DNA of 64,000 bases from JBQTKD01 sp963703165 (GTDB lineage: Bacteria; Actinomycetota; Actinomycetes; Sporichthyales; Sporichthyaceae), in contig OY969798.1 in NCBI GenBank assembly GCA_963703165.1, positions 3,658,001 through 3,722,000 on the forward strand, given 5' to 3'. Shown in pieces: positions 56,887-64,000 of the stretch. The position numbers were made by a program, and so were the translations under genes. The notes beneath the pieces are model-generated. The model ran no database searches and had not been told where the DNA came from. It saw nothing but the letters and a program-made list of their open reading frames with translations. Each line of letters begins with the position of its first letter. The stretch's first letter is position 1.

Positions 56887-57474
56887 GTGCCCCGTATGCA
56901 GCTCGTGGACGTCCACGGTGCCGATCCCGTGAACCGCGGCGTTTTCGACGTGATCGAGAAGCGCTTCGGCATGGTGCCGAACTTCTTTCGCTCGCTGGCT
57001 ACCTCGCCCGCCCTGAGCCGGGGGCACCTCGATCTCATGCTCGCTCTCGACGACAGCGGTCTGCCCAACGGCTTGCGCGAGCAGATCGCGATCGGCAGCG
57101 CCCAGTTCAACGGGTGCGCGTACTGCCTGCCCGCCCACACCGCGGTCGGCAGGACCTGGGGCGGGCTGGACGAGGAGCGAGCCGCCTTGGCCCGACGATT
57201 CCAGTCTCCCGACCCCAAGGAGCAGGCGGCGCTCACCTTCGCCCGAGCCGCACTGGAGCATCGGGGCGCGGTCGACGACGAGATCCTTGCCGCCGCCCGG
57301 GACGCGGGCTGGTCGGATGCCGAGATCGTGTCTGTGCTGGGCGAGGTGGCGGTGAACATCCTGCGCAACTACCTGAATCGTCTCGCCGGGACCGAGTTGG
57401 ACTCCTGGATGACGGCGATCGACCCCGACGGCTTGGACGTGGACGTTCCTCTGCCCGCAGCCACGCGCGGCTGA
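56887..57474 (+). CDS. AhpD/CMD-family peroxidase-related protein
   Basis: 195 residues, carboxymuconolactone decarboxylase fold; redox motif CAYCLPAHT (CxxCxxxH) as in AhpD-type alkylhydroperoxidases. N-terminus MVPNFFRSLATSPALSRGHL is typical of the peroxidase-related subgroup. GTG start. 10 bp before the SDR gene; presumed TetR target. Confidence 0.9.
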   Translation: MPRMQLVDVHGADPVNRGVFDVIEKRFGMVPNFFRSLATSPALSRGHLDLMLALDDSGLPNGLREQIAIGSAQFNGCAYCLPAHTAVGRTWGGLDEERAALARRFQSPDPKEQAALTFARAALEHRGAVDDEILAAARDAGWSDAEIVSVLGEVAVNILRNYLNRLAGTELDSWMTAIDPDGLDVDVPLPAATRG

Positions 57475-57484
57475 TGGGGAAGCG

Positions 57485-58492
57485 ATGACGCGCGTTCTGG
57501 TAACCGGGGCCACCGGGTTCCTCGGCGGGCACGTCCTGAAAGCGCTGGGCGCGGCCCCCGGGTTCACGGCGATCGCCGCCTGCCGAGCGCCGGACCGCCT
57601 GCCCTCCTCGTTCGCCGGCGAGGTCCGCCCCGGCGACCTGACCGACGCCGCCTACCGCCACGACGTCGTCGACGGAATCGACGTCGTCTGCCACGCCGGT
57701 ACGTGGGCGGCGTTCTGGGGGCACCGCGACCGGGAGCGGGAGCGCTTCCACCGGCCGTCGATCGATCTGCTGGAGCAGTGCCGCACGGCAGGCGTGCAGC
57801 GGTTCCTGCTGGCGAGCACCGTCGCGGCCGGGGCTCCGAGGCCGACCCATACCGTCGCGGACCGCGATCGAGAACCGCGCCCCGCGCCGTTCTGGCCCCA
57901 CCTGGATCTGCTCATCGACCTCGAACGGCAGATGCGGGCGCGGGCAACTGCGGCCACGCGCATGGTGAGTCTGCGCCTCGGGCACTTCGTCGGGCCCGGC
58001 AATCGCATCGGGCTGATCCCGGCCCTTGCGCCGCGGCTGCGGACCCGCGTCGTGCCATGGCTGGCCGGCGGCAGGGCGCGCTTTCCGCTGATCACCGGTG
58101 CGGACCTGGGGGCCGCGTTCGTCTGCGCCGTGGGCGCCGACCTGACAGAGCACTTCGATGCCTTCGCGATCTGCGGTCCGGAGTTCCCCACCGCACGCGA
58201 GGTCATCGGTTTGATCGCGAGCGAGATCGGGGTGCCGCCGCCTCGATTCAGCGTTCCCTACGCCGCGGCCGATGTGCTCGCGAGGATCTGCGAAATGACC
58301 AACCCGATCACCCCGGGCCCGGCACCGTTCCTCACCCGCTCCACCGTGCACCTCGCCCGGGACTGGCACTGCCCGGACGACCGCGCCGCGTCTGTACTCG
58401 GCTTCGCACCGATCGGTGACTGGCGCGCGGCAGTACGGGCCGCGCTGGCCGAACCAGCCACGGGTGGCTGGCCCAGCCTGGTGCAGAATTGA
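57485..58492 (+). CDS. Extended SDR/NAD-dependent epimerase-like protein
   Basis: 335 residues, extended SDR with Rossmann motif GATGFLGGHVLKALG and DVVCHAGTWAAFWG. Where SDR enzymes have a catalytic YxxxK the sequence reads FWPHLDLLIDLERQ, with neither Tyr nor Lys in register, so catalysis may be lost or altered; it resembles the NAD(P)-binding, non-canonical members near 3-beta-HSD-like proteins. ATG 57485. Confidence 0.82.
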   Translation: MTRVLVTGATGFLGGHVLKALGAAPGFTAIAACRAPDRLPSSFAGEVRPGDLTDAAYRHDVVDGIDVVCHAGTWAAFWGHRDRERERFHRPSIDLLEQCRTAGVQRFLLASTVAAGAPRPTHTVADRDREPRPAPFWPHLDLLIDLERQMRARATAATRMVSLRLGHFVGPGNRIGLIPALAPRLRTRVVPWLAGGRARFPLITGADLGAAFVCAVGADLTEHFDAFAICGPEFPTAREVIGLIASEIGVPPPRFSVPYAAADVLARICEMTNPITPGPAPFLTRSTVHLARDWHCPDDRAASVLGFAPIGDWRAAVRAALAEPATGGWPSLVQN

Positions 58493-58800
58493 TCGCAGTC
58501 GTGACCGACGTGGTCGGCACCGGTGTGCTCCACACACTCGCCGATGCCGACGACAGTCACTCTGCCCCGACGCTCTGGCACCGGGCGGACGCTTCGGAAT
58601 CGCCTTGAGCTCGGCCGCGAACAGGACATCCCGCGGATGGCCGAGCTGGTTCGGACCTACGCCAACCTGCCACTGGGCACCCTGGACGCGGCCGTGGCCG
58701 CCCTCGCCGAGCGACTCGGCCTGGGCACCGTCGCGACCGTGGGGCGGCGCGACTGCAGGATCGTTCGCCCCGGCTTTCATCCTGATGCCCGAGTGATCAA
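58492..58800 (+). pseudogene. Degraded VapC-like PIN-domain toxin
   Basis: One frame gives VVTDVVGTGVLHTLADADDSHSA, like a VapC N-terminus; after a stop and a frame change another gives MAELVRTYANLPLGTLDAAVAALAERLG plus TVATVGRRDCRIVRP, a clear PIN C-terminus with its acidic D. The middle is missing. It lies at the right edge of the island, with no antitoxin gene next to it. Confidence 0.65.
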
Positions 58801-58827
58801 CCGTCTGATGCCCGAGTGATCAACCGT
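58782..58827 (+). repeat. Perfect 23-bp tandem duplication
   Basis: Positions 58,782-58,804 are exactly repeated at 58,805-58,827 (starts CTGATGCCCGAG). The second copy runs into the 199-bp repeat. Confidence 0.85.
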
Positions 58828-59011
58828 CAGAATTAGGCGGTCGTGGTTGCAGTTGTGGTTGCAGTTCGCCCCGGTCCGCTCCCAACTGCCCTCGGCCGCC
58901 ACCTCGCTGACCTGTGAAAACGTACTTCGGCGGGCACGTTGAACGCCGCCTGTCGAAGTTGAACCTCGCTCCCCGAGAGGGAGTACGGGATCAAATCCCG
59001 TCCCGGGCACC
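58813..59011 (+). repeat. 199-bp direct repeat with tRNA-Leu 3' fragment (copy C)
   Basis: Counterpart of 35,626-35,823 with the same order of words and ending in the 49-bp tRNA-Leu 3' segment (58,963-59,011; three mismatches to the tRNA). It closes the 23.2-kb island segment. Beyond it, 59,012-59,167 shows nothing but the ribosome binding site of the permease. Confidence 0.85.
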
Positions 59012-59167
59012 AGAACTCTGACCCGGCCTCACCGCGCCCCCAACGGGGGAGTGCAGGTCCGGTTCCGTCCCTGACACGCCGTTATGTCACGATTCCTGGC
59101 AGAACGATCATGCTGAGCGAGCGCGACCACGCGACCCGCTCCGCAGTCCGGGCCGGAGGTGGACGTT

Positions 59168-60451
59168 GTGAGAACCGCGGAGAGCCTCCGGTTCGCAGTG
59201 CGCGGCATCCTCGCGAACAAGATGCGTTCGCTGCTGACCACGCTCATGATTCTGATCGGCGTCGCCTCGGTGATCACGCTGGTCGCGGTGGGTACCGGAT
59301 CGTCGCGCGATGTGCAGGAGTCGATCAGTCGGCTGGGTTCGAACACCCTTTACGTCCTGCCCGACGCCCCGACCGGCGGTAGCGGCACCGGTCTGGCGGC
59401 TCAGATGCGTCGAGCGATGGGCATCCCCGCGCCGTCGGTCACCGGTACCCAGACCCGCGGTTCGGTCCTGACCTACGAGGACGCCGAGGCCATTGGGCGC
59501 CTGCCCGACGTCGGCAACGTCGCCCCGGGCTCGGTGATGCGGGGGGTGACGATGCAATACGCAAGCGCGTCGCACACCGCGCAGCTGCTGATCGGCACGA
59601 CGCCGGCCTTCCTGGACATCGACGAGACCACCGTCACCGCCGGCGCACCGTTCACCGACGCCGACTACACGGCGCACGCCCGCAAGATCCTGATCGGGAC
59701 GACGGTCGCCAGCAATCTCGGCGGGCAGGATCCCAACCAGTTGGTCGGGCAGGAGGTCCGGATCAACGGATCGGGCTTCACAGTCGTGGGCATCATGGGC
59801 GCGAAGGGCTACAGCGGTCAGCGCGACCTCGACGACCGGGTCCTGGCGGTCGGTACCGCGGTGAACGACGCGCTGTACGGCTACTCCCCGCTCGGGCTGG
59901 GACCGGTCAACGGCATCGCGGTCAGTGCGAAGACCCCGGATCTGGTCCAGGCGGTGCAGGGTCAGACGACTGCGTTGTTGGCCCAGCGGCATGGCGTGAC
60001 GTTGCTGAACGCCGACTTCATCGTCTTCAACGCCTCGTCCGTCCTGTCCGCGTCGGCGGACTCGAACAAGACGTTGACCATCCTGCTCGCGGCCGTCGCC
60101 GGGATCTCGTTGCTCGTCGGCGGCATCGGCGTCATGAACATCATGTTGGTCTCGGTGACCGAACGAACCCGTGAGATCGGTATCCGTAAGGCGATCGGCG
60201 CGGACCGGCGGGACATCGTCGGCCAGTTCCTCGGCGAGGCGATGTTCCTGTCCTTGGCCGGCGGCGTGCTGGGAGTGGCCGCCGGCTTCGGCGCCGTCCA
60301 GTTCGAGATCGCCGGCGTGGAGCCGCTCATCGCGCCCTACTCGGTCTACCTGGCGCTGGGCGTCTCCCTCATGACCGGGCTGGTATTCGGGCTCTACCCG
60401 GCCAGCCGCGCCGCCGACCTGCGCCCCATCGACGCCCTCCGTTACGAGTAG
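59168..60451 (+). CDS. MacB/FtsX-type ABC transporter permease
   Basis: 427 residues: N-terminal helix (about 20-43, LLTTLMILIGVASVITLVAVG), a periplasm-like MacB core domain (about 45-280), then three helices (about 305-330, 355-375, 390-415) with the FtsX motif RTREIGIRKAIGA. GTG at 59168 behind GGAGGT. No ATPase or MacA-type partner lies next to it in the window; the sequence before it is the island boundary. Confidence 0.9.
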   Translation: MRTAESLRFAVRGILANKMRSLLTTLMILIGVASVITLVAVGTGSSRDVQESISRLGSNTLYVLPDAPTGGSGTGLAAQMRRAMGIPAPSVTGTQTRGSVLTYEDAEAIGRLPDVGNVAPGSVMRGVTMQYASASHTAQLLIGTTPAFLDIDETTVTAGAPFTDADYTAHARKILIGTTVASNLGGQDPNQLVGQEVRINGSGFTVVGIMGAKGYSGQRDLDDRVLAVGTAVNDALYGYSPLGLGPVNGIAVSAKTPDLVQAVQGQTTALLAQRHGVTLLNADFIVFNASSVLSASADSNKTLTILLAAVAGISLLVGGIGVMNIMLVSVTERTREIGIRKAIGADRRDIVGQFLGEAMFLSLAGGVLGVAAGFGAVQFEIAGVEPLIAPYSVYLALGVSLMTGLVFGLYPASRAADLRPIDALRYE

Positions 60452-60563
60452 GTCGGGTGACGCCTCGAGGGAACGACATGCCTCGAGGGGAGCGGTCGCC
60501 GCAGCGCAGTGCCCCGGTCATCCGAAGATGGCCGAGGCACGATGCCGTGCGGAACCGCCTACG

Positions 60564-62171
60564 TCACTTGTAGGTGTAGATGACGAACTGGTCCGGGTCC
60601 GGAGCGAACCCACTCGGGGACGCATCGGGGTTGGCAACGGTGTTGGAGCTCTCGTACTTGTACATGAACTCCCTGCCCTGTCCGTTGCGCGGGCTCCAAG
60701 CGCTCCCGAACCGCTCTTCCTTGTTCCACGACCACTGCTGGTCGAGCGAGGCGTCGGACTTCCACACCGTTCCGTTGCCGAGTTGCGCCATCAGCCGTTC
60801 CCGGGTCAGGTTGGGCCCGACCTGCTTGGCCGCCTCCGCGAAGACATTGATCGCCACGTAACCCGCTTGCATGATGTGGTGCACCTGGCCTTTGGCGCCG
60901 CGACCGTACTTGTCCACAATCGCCATGAGCTCCGGACCCCAGAGCTTGTAGGTGGTGTTGGTCCAGTACCGACCCGCGGGGTGCTTACCGAAGATCGACC
61001 CCAGCACCTCGGTGGCCAAGTGGTTCCCGGAGATGCCCTTCGGCGGGTAGTAGTTCTGCTGACCGGACTCAACCATGAACTTCGCCATGGTCGCCGGGTT
61101 GATGACGTAGTGGATGATGTGTTCGGGCGCAGCCGCACGCATGGCCAGCACGAACGAGGACATCGAGACCTCGGAGATGGAGATGTCGGCCTTCTTGACG
61201 AGCTTGCTGCCCGAGGCATCCATGATCTTCTTCACCTCGCTGCAGGCCAACTGCATCTCCGGTGAGGTCAGACAGATCAGGGCGTAGGTCGTCGGCTTGA
61301 CGACGTTGCTCGCCCAGTGGGCTCCCGCCATCGCCTCGTGGATCATCGACATGTGCGTCGGGAACATGTACGGGTCCTGCCACTCGGTCTGCGAGTACGC
61401 CCACGCACCGACGTAGGGCAGCTTGTGCTGGGCGAGATCGTCGTGCATCGACGCCGTGGCCCAGTCGATACCCGTGATGAGCGAGAAGATCTTGTCCTGA
61501 TTCACGAGCTTCTTGACGCAGGCCTTCGCGCGCGAGACCTCGCCCGGCCCGTCGTCGCAGTCGGTGATACTCAGCTGCCGGCCGAGCACACCACCGCGGT
61601 CGTTGATGGCGGTGGCTGTCGCCATGTTCGAGATCGCCTGCGGGCGGGTCAGGACGTTGCCCAGCGCCACGCCGTGCATGTTGATCGATCCCAGCTTGAT
61701 CGAGTTCTTCGTGATGCCGACGTCGGTGGCGCCGTTCCTGGTCTCGGCAACCTTGTCACTCGCGGCCCGTTGCTCCGCGGTTTCGAACGGGATGAGCGTG
61801 GTCCGGGACTTGCTTGAACTCGCCGCCCCGCCGGTCTTGACCGGTATGGCCGCCTTCGCCGTCCGAACCTTCGACGCGGTGATGGGCTGCTCAGTGTCTT
61901 CGGATCGTGCGGCCGCTCCACCCGAAGAGGTGCGCGCAGGCGATGATCCCGGTGCGGCTGCAGCTTTGGTCGCGGCCTTCTCCGCCGGCGCCGCTGCCTT
62001 CTCAGCGCCGGCAACTCGAGCCGGGGCATCGACGCTCGCGGAGGCCGCAGGTGCGTCCGCCGGCTGTTGAGCGACGTCCGAGCTGGTCCCGTCGCTGCCG
62101 CAGGCCGCGAGTACAAGCGCTGCCGATACAACTACCGGGATGCATTTCATGATGGTCGGATGAGAATTCAC
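60564..62171 (-). CDS. ABC transporter substrate-binding lipoprotein (Peripl_BP_6)
   Basis: 535 residues. Signal peptide with lipobox LVLAACGSDG (lipidated Cys), an Ala/Thr/Pro-rich low-complexity linker (about 30-140), then a branched-chain-amino-acid-type binding domain (GITKNSIKLGSINMHGVALG, RGGVLGRQLSITDCDDG, FSLITGIDWATASMHDD). GTG at 62171 with AAGGAG six bases upstream. Transporter partners are not in the window; ligand unknown. Confidence 0.9.
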   Translation of the reverse strand: MNSHPTIMKCIPVVVSAALVLAACGSDGTSSDVAQQPADAPAASASVDAPARVAGAEKAAAPAEKAATKAAAAPGSSPARTSSGGAAARSEDTEQPITASKVRTAKAAIPVKTGGAASSSKSRTTLIPFETAEQRAASDKVAETRNGATDVGITKNSIKLGSINMHGVALGNVLTRPQAISNMATATAINDRGGVLGRQLSITDCDDGPGEVSRAKACVKKLVNQDKIFSLITGIDWATASMHDDLAQHKLPYVGAWAYSQTEWQDPYMFPTHMSMIHEAMAGAHWASNVVKPTTYALICLTSPEMQLACSEVKKIMDASGSKLVKKADISISEVSMSSFVLAMRAAAPEHIIHYVINPATMAKFMVESGQQNYYPPKGISGNHLATEVLGSIFGKHPAGRYWTNTTYKLWGPELMAIVDKYGRGAKGQVHHIMQAGYVAINVFAEAAKQVGPNLTRERLMAQLGNGTVWKSDASLDQQWSWNKEERFGSAWSPRNGQGREFMYKYESSNTVANPDASPSGFAPDPDQFVIYTYK

Positions 62172-62325
62172 TCGATCTCCTTGTAACCGGGAGAGGCCTC
62201 GTCTCTGAGCGCGGCGGGCATCGGCGCTCGGACCGGGCAAGGGCTGGTGGGGGAGCCTTGAATGGTGAGGCGGGGGACACGCACGAACGTCCACCGGTGG
62301 GATCGCTGCAATTCGCGCAGACTCG

Positions 62326-62387
62326 GGACGGGGCCCGCCCGCAGCGACTGACTAATCGTCAGTTCGCGCTCGCGAGGGGCCCCGTCC
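62326..62387. terminator. Stem-loop downstream of the bicupin gene
   Basis: Perfect 11-bp arms (62,326-62,336 and 62,377-62,387) enclosing a smaller stem CTGAC/GTCAG, starting 9 bp after the bicupin stop on the minus strand. No U-tract. Probable transcription end. The rest of 62,172-62,395 shows no gene. Confidence 0.45.
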
Positions 62388-62395
62388 GGGAACGA

Positions 62396-63235
62396 CTAGC
62401 CCTCCGGCAGCTGCTCGTGAGTGATCACCCAGAGCTTCTTCACGGGGGTCAGCGCTGTCCAGGTCACGTGGTTACCGGAGGAGCACCCCATGATGTCGCC
62501 GGGCCCGAACTCGGCTTCCTCGCCCGTGACGTCGTCGCGCACGCTCACGCGACCCTCGAGCAGGAGCTCGGTCTCGTCACCCAGCGGCGAGGTGTACGGG
62601 ACGCTCAGGCCGCCGTGCGGGCCGGTACCGGCGACGCCGGGACCACACCGCCAGATTCCGGTGAGCAGCGTCCCGGTGGAACCGGTGCCGCGCACGAAGT
62701 ACAGCTCTCCTGCGACCTGGTGACCCTCGACGGGCTCGTCCCACTCGTAGGCCGTCCATTCCGCGGGGTTGTCGTGGATGCTTCCGATGATCACGTCGCT
62801 CATCGGCGTGGCTCCCTTCGGGCTGTCCCACAGCGTGGTGAAACGGCTGAAGGTCGGGCCCTTGATGTCCCAGACCAGGTCCACGTTCTTCGGGTGGCAG
62901 AGGATGGAACCCGGGGTCAGCTTGTGCGTCCTCCCGGTCGCGGTGACTGTGATCGTCGCCTCGCCCTCGAGCACAACGATGGTTTCGTCGCCGTCGGGGG
63001 CGGAGTAGGGCATCCGGCAGGAGCCGTCAGCGTTGCAGCCGGGCAGTCCGGCAGCGGACCGCCAGTAACCGGCGACGTGGGTACCCATCGTGCCGCCGGC
63101 GCGGATCACGCCGAACTCTCCGATCGCCTGGTGACCGTGGATCGGATCGTCCCACTCGCACGGCGCCCATTGCGCCGCCGACGGACCGCCGCCTGTCGTG
63201 AGTTGAGTTGTCGGGTCGATCGACGCCTGTGTCAT
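62396..63235 (-). CDS. Bicupin, EutQ/DUF861-like
   Basis: 279 residues, two cupin domains (about 30-135 and 155-270), each with the sugar-cupin pattern (GDETIVVLEGEATITVTATGRTHKLTPGSILCHP; GDETELLLEGRVSVRDDVTGEEAEFGPGDIMGCSSG). The usual metal-binding His residues are largely replaced, so it may bind a ligand without metal. Divergent from the AraC-type gene, which may control it. Confidence 0.8.
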   Translation of the reverse strand: MTQASIDPTTQLTTGGGPSAAQWAPCEWDDPIHGHQAIGEFGVIRAGGTMGTHVAGYWRSAAGLPGCNADGSCRMPYSAPDGDETIVVLEGEATITVTATGRTHKLTPGSILCHPKNVDLVWDIKGPTFSRFTTLWDSPKGATPMSDVIIGSIHDNPAEWTAYEWDEPVEGHQVAGELYFVRGTGSTGTLLTGIWRCGPGVAGTGPHGGLSVPYTSPLGDETELLLEGRVSVRDDVTGEEAEFGPGDIMGCSSGNHVTWTALTPVKKLWVITHEQLPEG

Positions 63236-63322
63236 CGAATGTCTCCTGCGCTCGAGGTCTGAAGGAATCGAGCGCCACGCTAGGTCGGCTCCACGGGCCC
63301 GGGATGTCTCTGCGCGTCACCT

Positions 63323-63447
63323 CGTTGTCCACCCGCGACAACGTTCAGCCTCCGTACGGGTCCCACGAGGCAAGGGCTGCCGCGTTGACAAGGTGGCGCG
63401 CCCCACACACGATGAATGTCCACGATGCGTCAGCGCCGGGACAACGT
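63323..63447. promoter_or_regulatory. Operator-like repeats between bicupin and araC genes
   Basis: Inverted repeat CGTTGTC (63,323-63,329) / GACAACG (63,337-63,343), and the half-site GACAACGT again at 63,440-63,447 just before the regulator start. The pattern suits an AraC-type dimer contacting two sites in the 220-bp divergent gap. Confidence 0.45.
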
Positions 63448-63455
63448 GAACTCAG

Positions 63456-64000
63456 ATGGATGCAAGCGAGAAGACAGCTGAAATCCTTGTCGAGCGAGGG
63501 AGCTCGCTCGACGAGTGGTCGGACGTGATCCGGCAGCGCTTCGTCGCGCTCCAGATAGCGCAGCAGAGTTCGACGGACATGGCCGGGGTCATCCGTACCC
63601 GCCACCTGGGGCACCTCCAGGCATCCGCGGTGTCCTCGAGTCCGCAGATCTTCACCCGCACCAAGCGCATGGCCGCTACCGGCGACTGCGAACTCTTCTC
63701 TCTCGGCCTGGTCGATCGCGGCACCGGTTACCTGGAGCAGGACGGCCGGAGGTGCGCCGTCTCCGACGGCTCCTTCGCGATCTACGAGACGTCGCGGCCG
63801 TTCTCCTGGGCGCTGACGGGAGACTGGCGGATCTTCGTCTTCACCTGGCCCCGCGACTCGGTGGTGTTCTCCGAATCGGAGCTGCGGGCGCTGACCGCCT
63901 CCACGGTGCCCGGGACGACAGGTGTCGGCAGCATGGTGTCCCCCTTGCTCCGGGGGCTCCTGCGGGTCGACACAGGGGTGTCGACGGAAGGCGCTGCACG
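63456..64000 (+). CDS. AraC-type regulator, 3' part missing
   Basis: 181 codons open to the window edge from ATG 63456. The sequence matches the AraC-binding-like (cupin_6) sensory domain: LDEWSDVIRQRFVALQIAQ, AGVIRTRHLGHLQASAVSSS, FSLGLVDRGTGYLEQDGRRC and SFAIYETSRPFSWAL. The AraC HTH domain would follow outside the window. Divergent from the bicupin gene. Confidence 0.85.
   Translation, partial: MDASEKTAEILVERGSSLDEWSDVIRQRFVALQIAQQSSTDMAGVIRTRHLGHLQASAVSSSPQIFTRTKRMAATGDCELFSLGLVDRGTGYLEQDGRRCAVSDGSFAIYETSRPFSWALTGDWRIFVFTWPRDSVVFSESELRALTASTVPGTTGVGSMVSPLLRGLLRVDTGVSTEGAA

Noticed and set aside
32518..59011. Integrase or prophage genes within the island
   Set aside because: No tyrosine or serine recombinase, terminase, portal or capsid motif could be found in any frame; only the att-like repeats support integration.

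Overview
This is GC-rich (about 70% by eye) actinobacterial chromosome. The first 32 kb carries a core-gene neighbourhood with the same functional sequence as a well-known mycobacterial stretch: glmU and prs, rplY, pth, a lytic-transglycosylase-like gene, mfd, mazG, eno, an FtsB/DivIC-like gene, a DUF501 gene and a Ppx/GppA phosphatase. GTG starts, ATGA/GTGA stop-start overlaps and absence of U-tract terminators fit a high-GC Gram-positive. I cannot name the genus.

Layout. 1-5.0 kb: 3' part of an ABC-F ATPase, a MarR regulator, a DUF4383 membrane protein, an acyl-CoA desaturase coupled to a TetR regulator, and two small membrane proteins. 5.0-5.7 kb: a nucleotidyltransferase overlapping a 64-residue partner (toxin-antitoxin-like). 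6.0-17.8 kb: tRNA-Gln and housekeeping genes. 18.0-24.5 kb: a cell-surface polymer locus with two tandem LicD-methyltransferase fusions and a convergent GT2/CDP-glycerol glycerophosphotransferase fusion. 24.6-32.4 kb: a DUF885 peptidase-like protein, a hydrolase, eno, ftsB-like, DUF501, ppx, a family-5 uracil-DNA glycosylase preceded by two long palindromes, and two unknowns.

32.4-59.0 kb is a composite genomic island next to an intact tRNA-Leu(TAA). The last 49 bp of the tRNA region recur at 35,775-35,823 and 58,963-59,011, and the latter two copies sit inside 198/199-bp direct repeats (35,626-35,823 and 58,813-59,011). The first segment (3.3 kb) has a toxin-antitoxin pair, a broken IS110-type transposase and an FG-GAP fragment. 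The second (23.2 kb) contains, between degraded genes, a continuous minus-strand operon (54,413 to 36,693) that is the notable feature of the window: a lipoate-binding-protein-dependent sulfur-oxidising heterodisulfide-reductase-like (sHdr) system.

In transcription order the operon encodes TusA, DsrE, HdrC, HdrB, HdrA, the sHdr-associated hypothetical protein, an HdrC-HdrB fusion, a lipoate-ligase-like protein, a GcvH-like lipoate-binding protein, two radical SAM proteins (LipS1/LipS2-like) flanking a second lipoate ligase, EtfB, EtfA, an EtfD-like membrane Fe-S oxidoreductase, a possibly frameshifted small protein, a Cys/His zinc-type protein, two more GcvH-like proteins, a 47-residue membrane peptide, a second DsrE-family protein, a Rieske protein and an ArsR regulator. 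Inferred flow: TusA/DsrE proteins carry sulfane sulfur to lipoate-binding proteins and sHdr, and electrons pass via EtfAB to the EtfD-like protein and (mena)quinone; lipoate is assembled by dedicated enzymes in the same operon. Divergent genes encode a zinc-ribbon protein, a MIP18/DUF59 protein and a methyltransferase. After the island come an orphan MacB-type permease, an ABC solute-binding lipoprotein, a bicupin and the 5' part of an AraC-type regulator.
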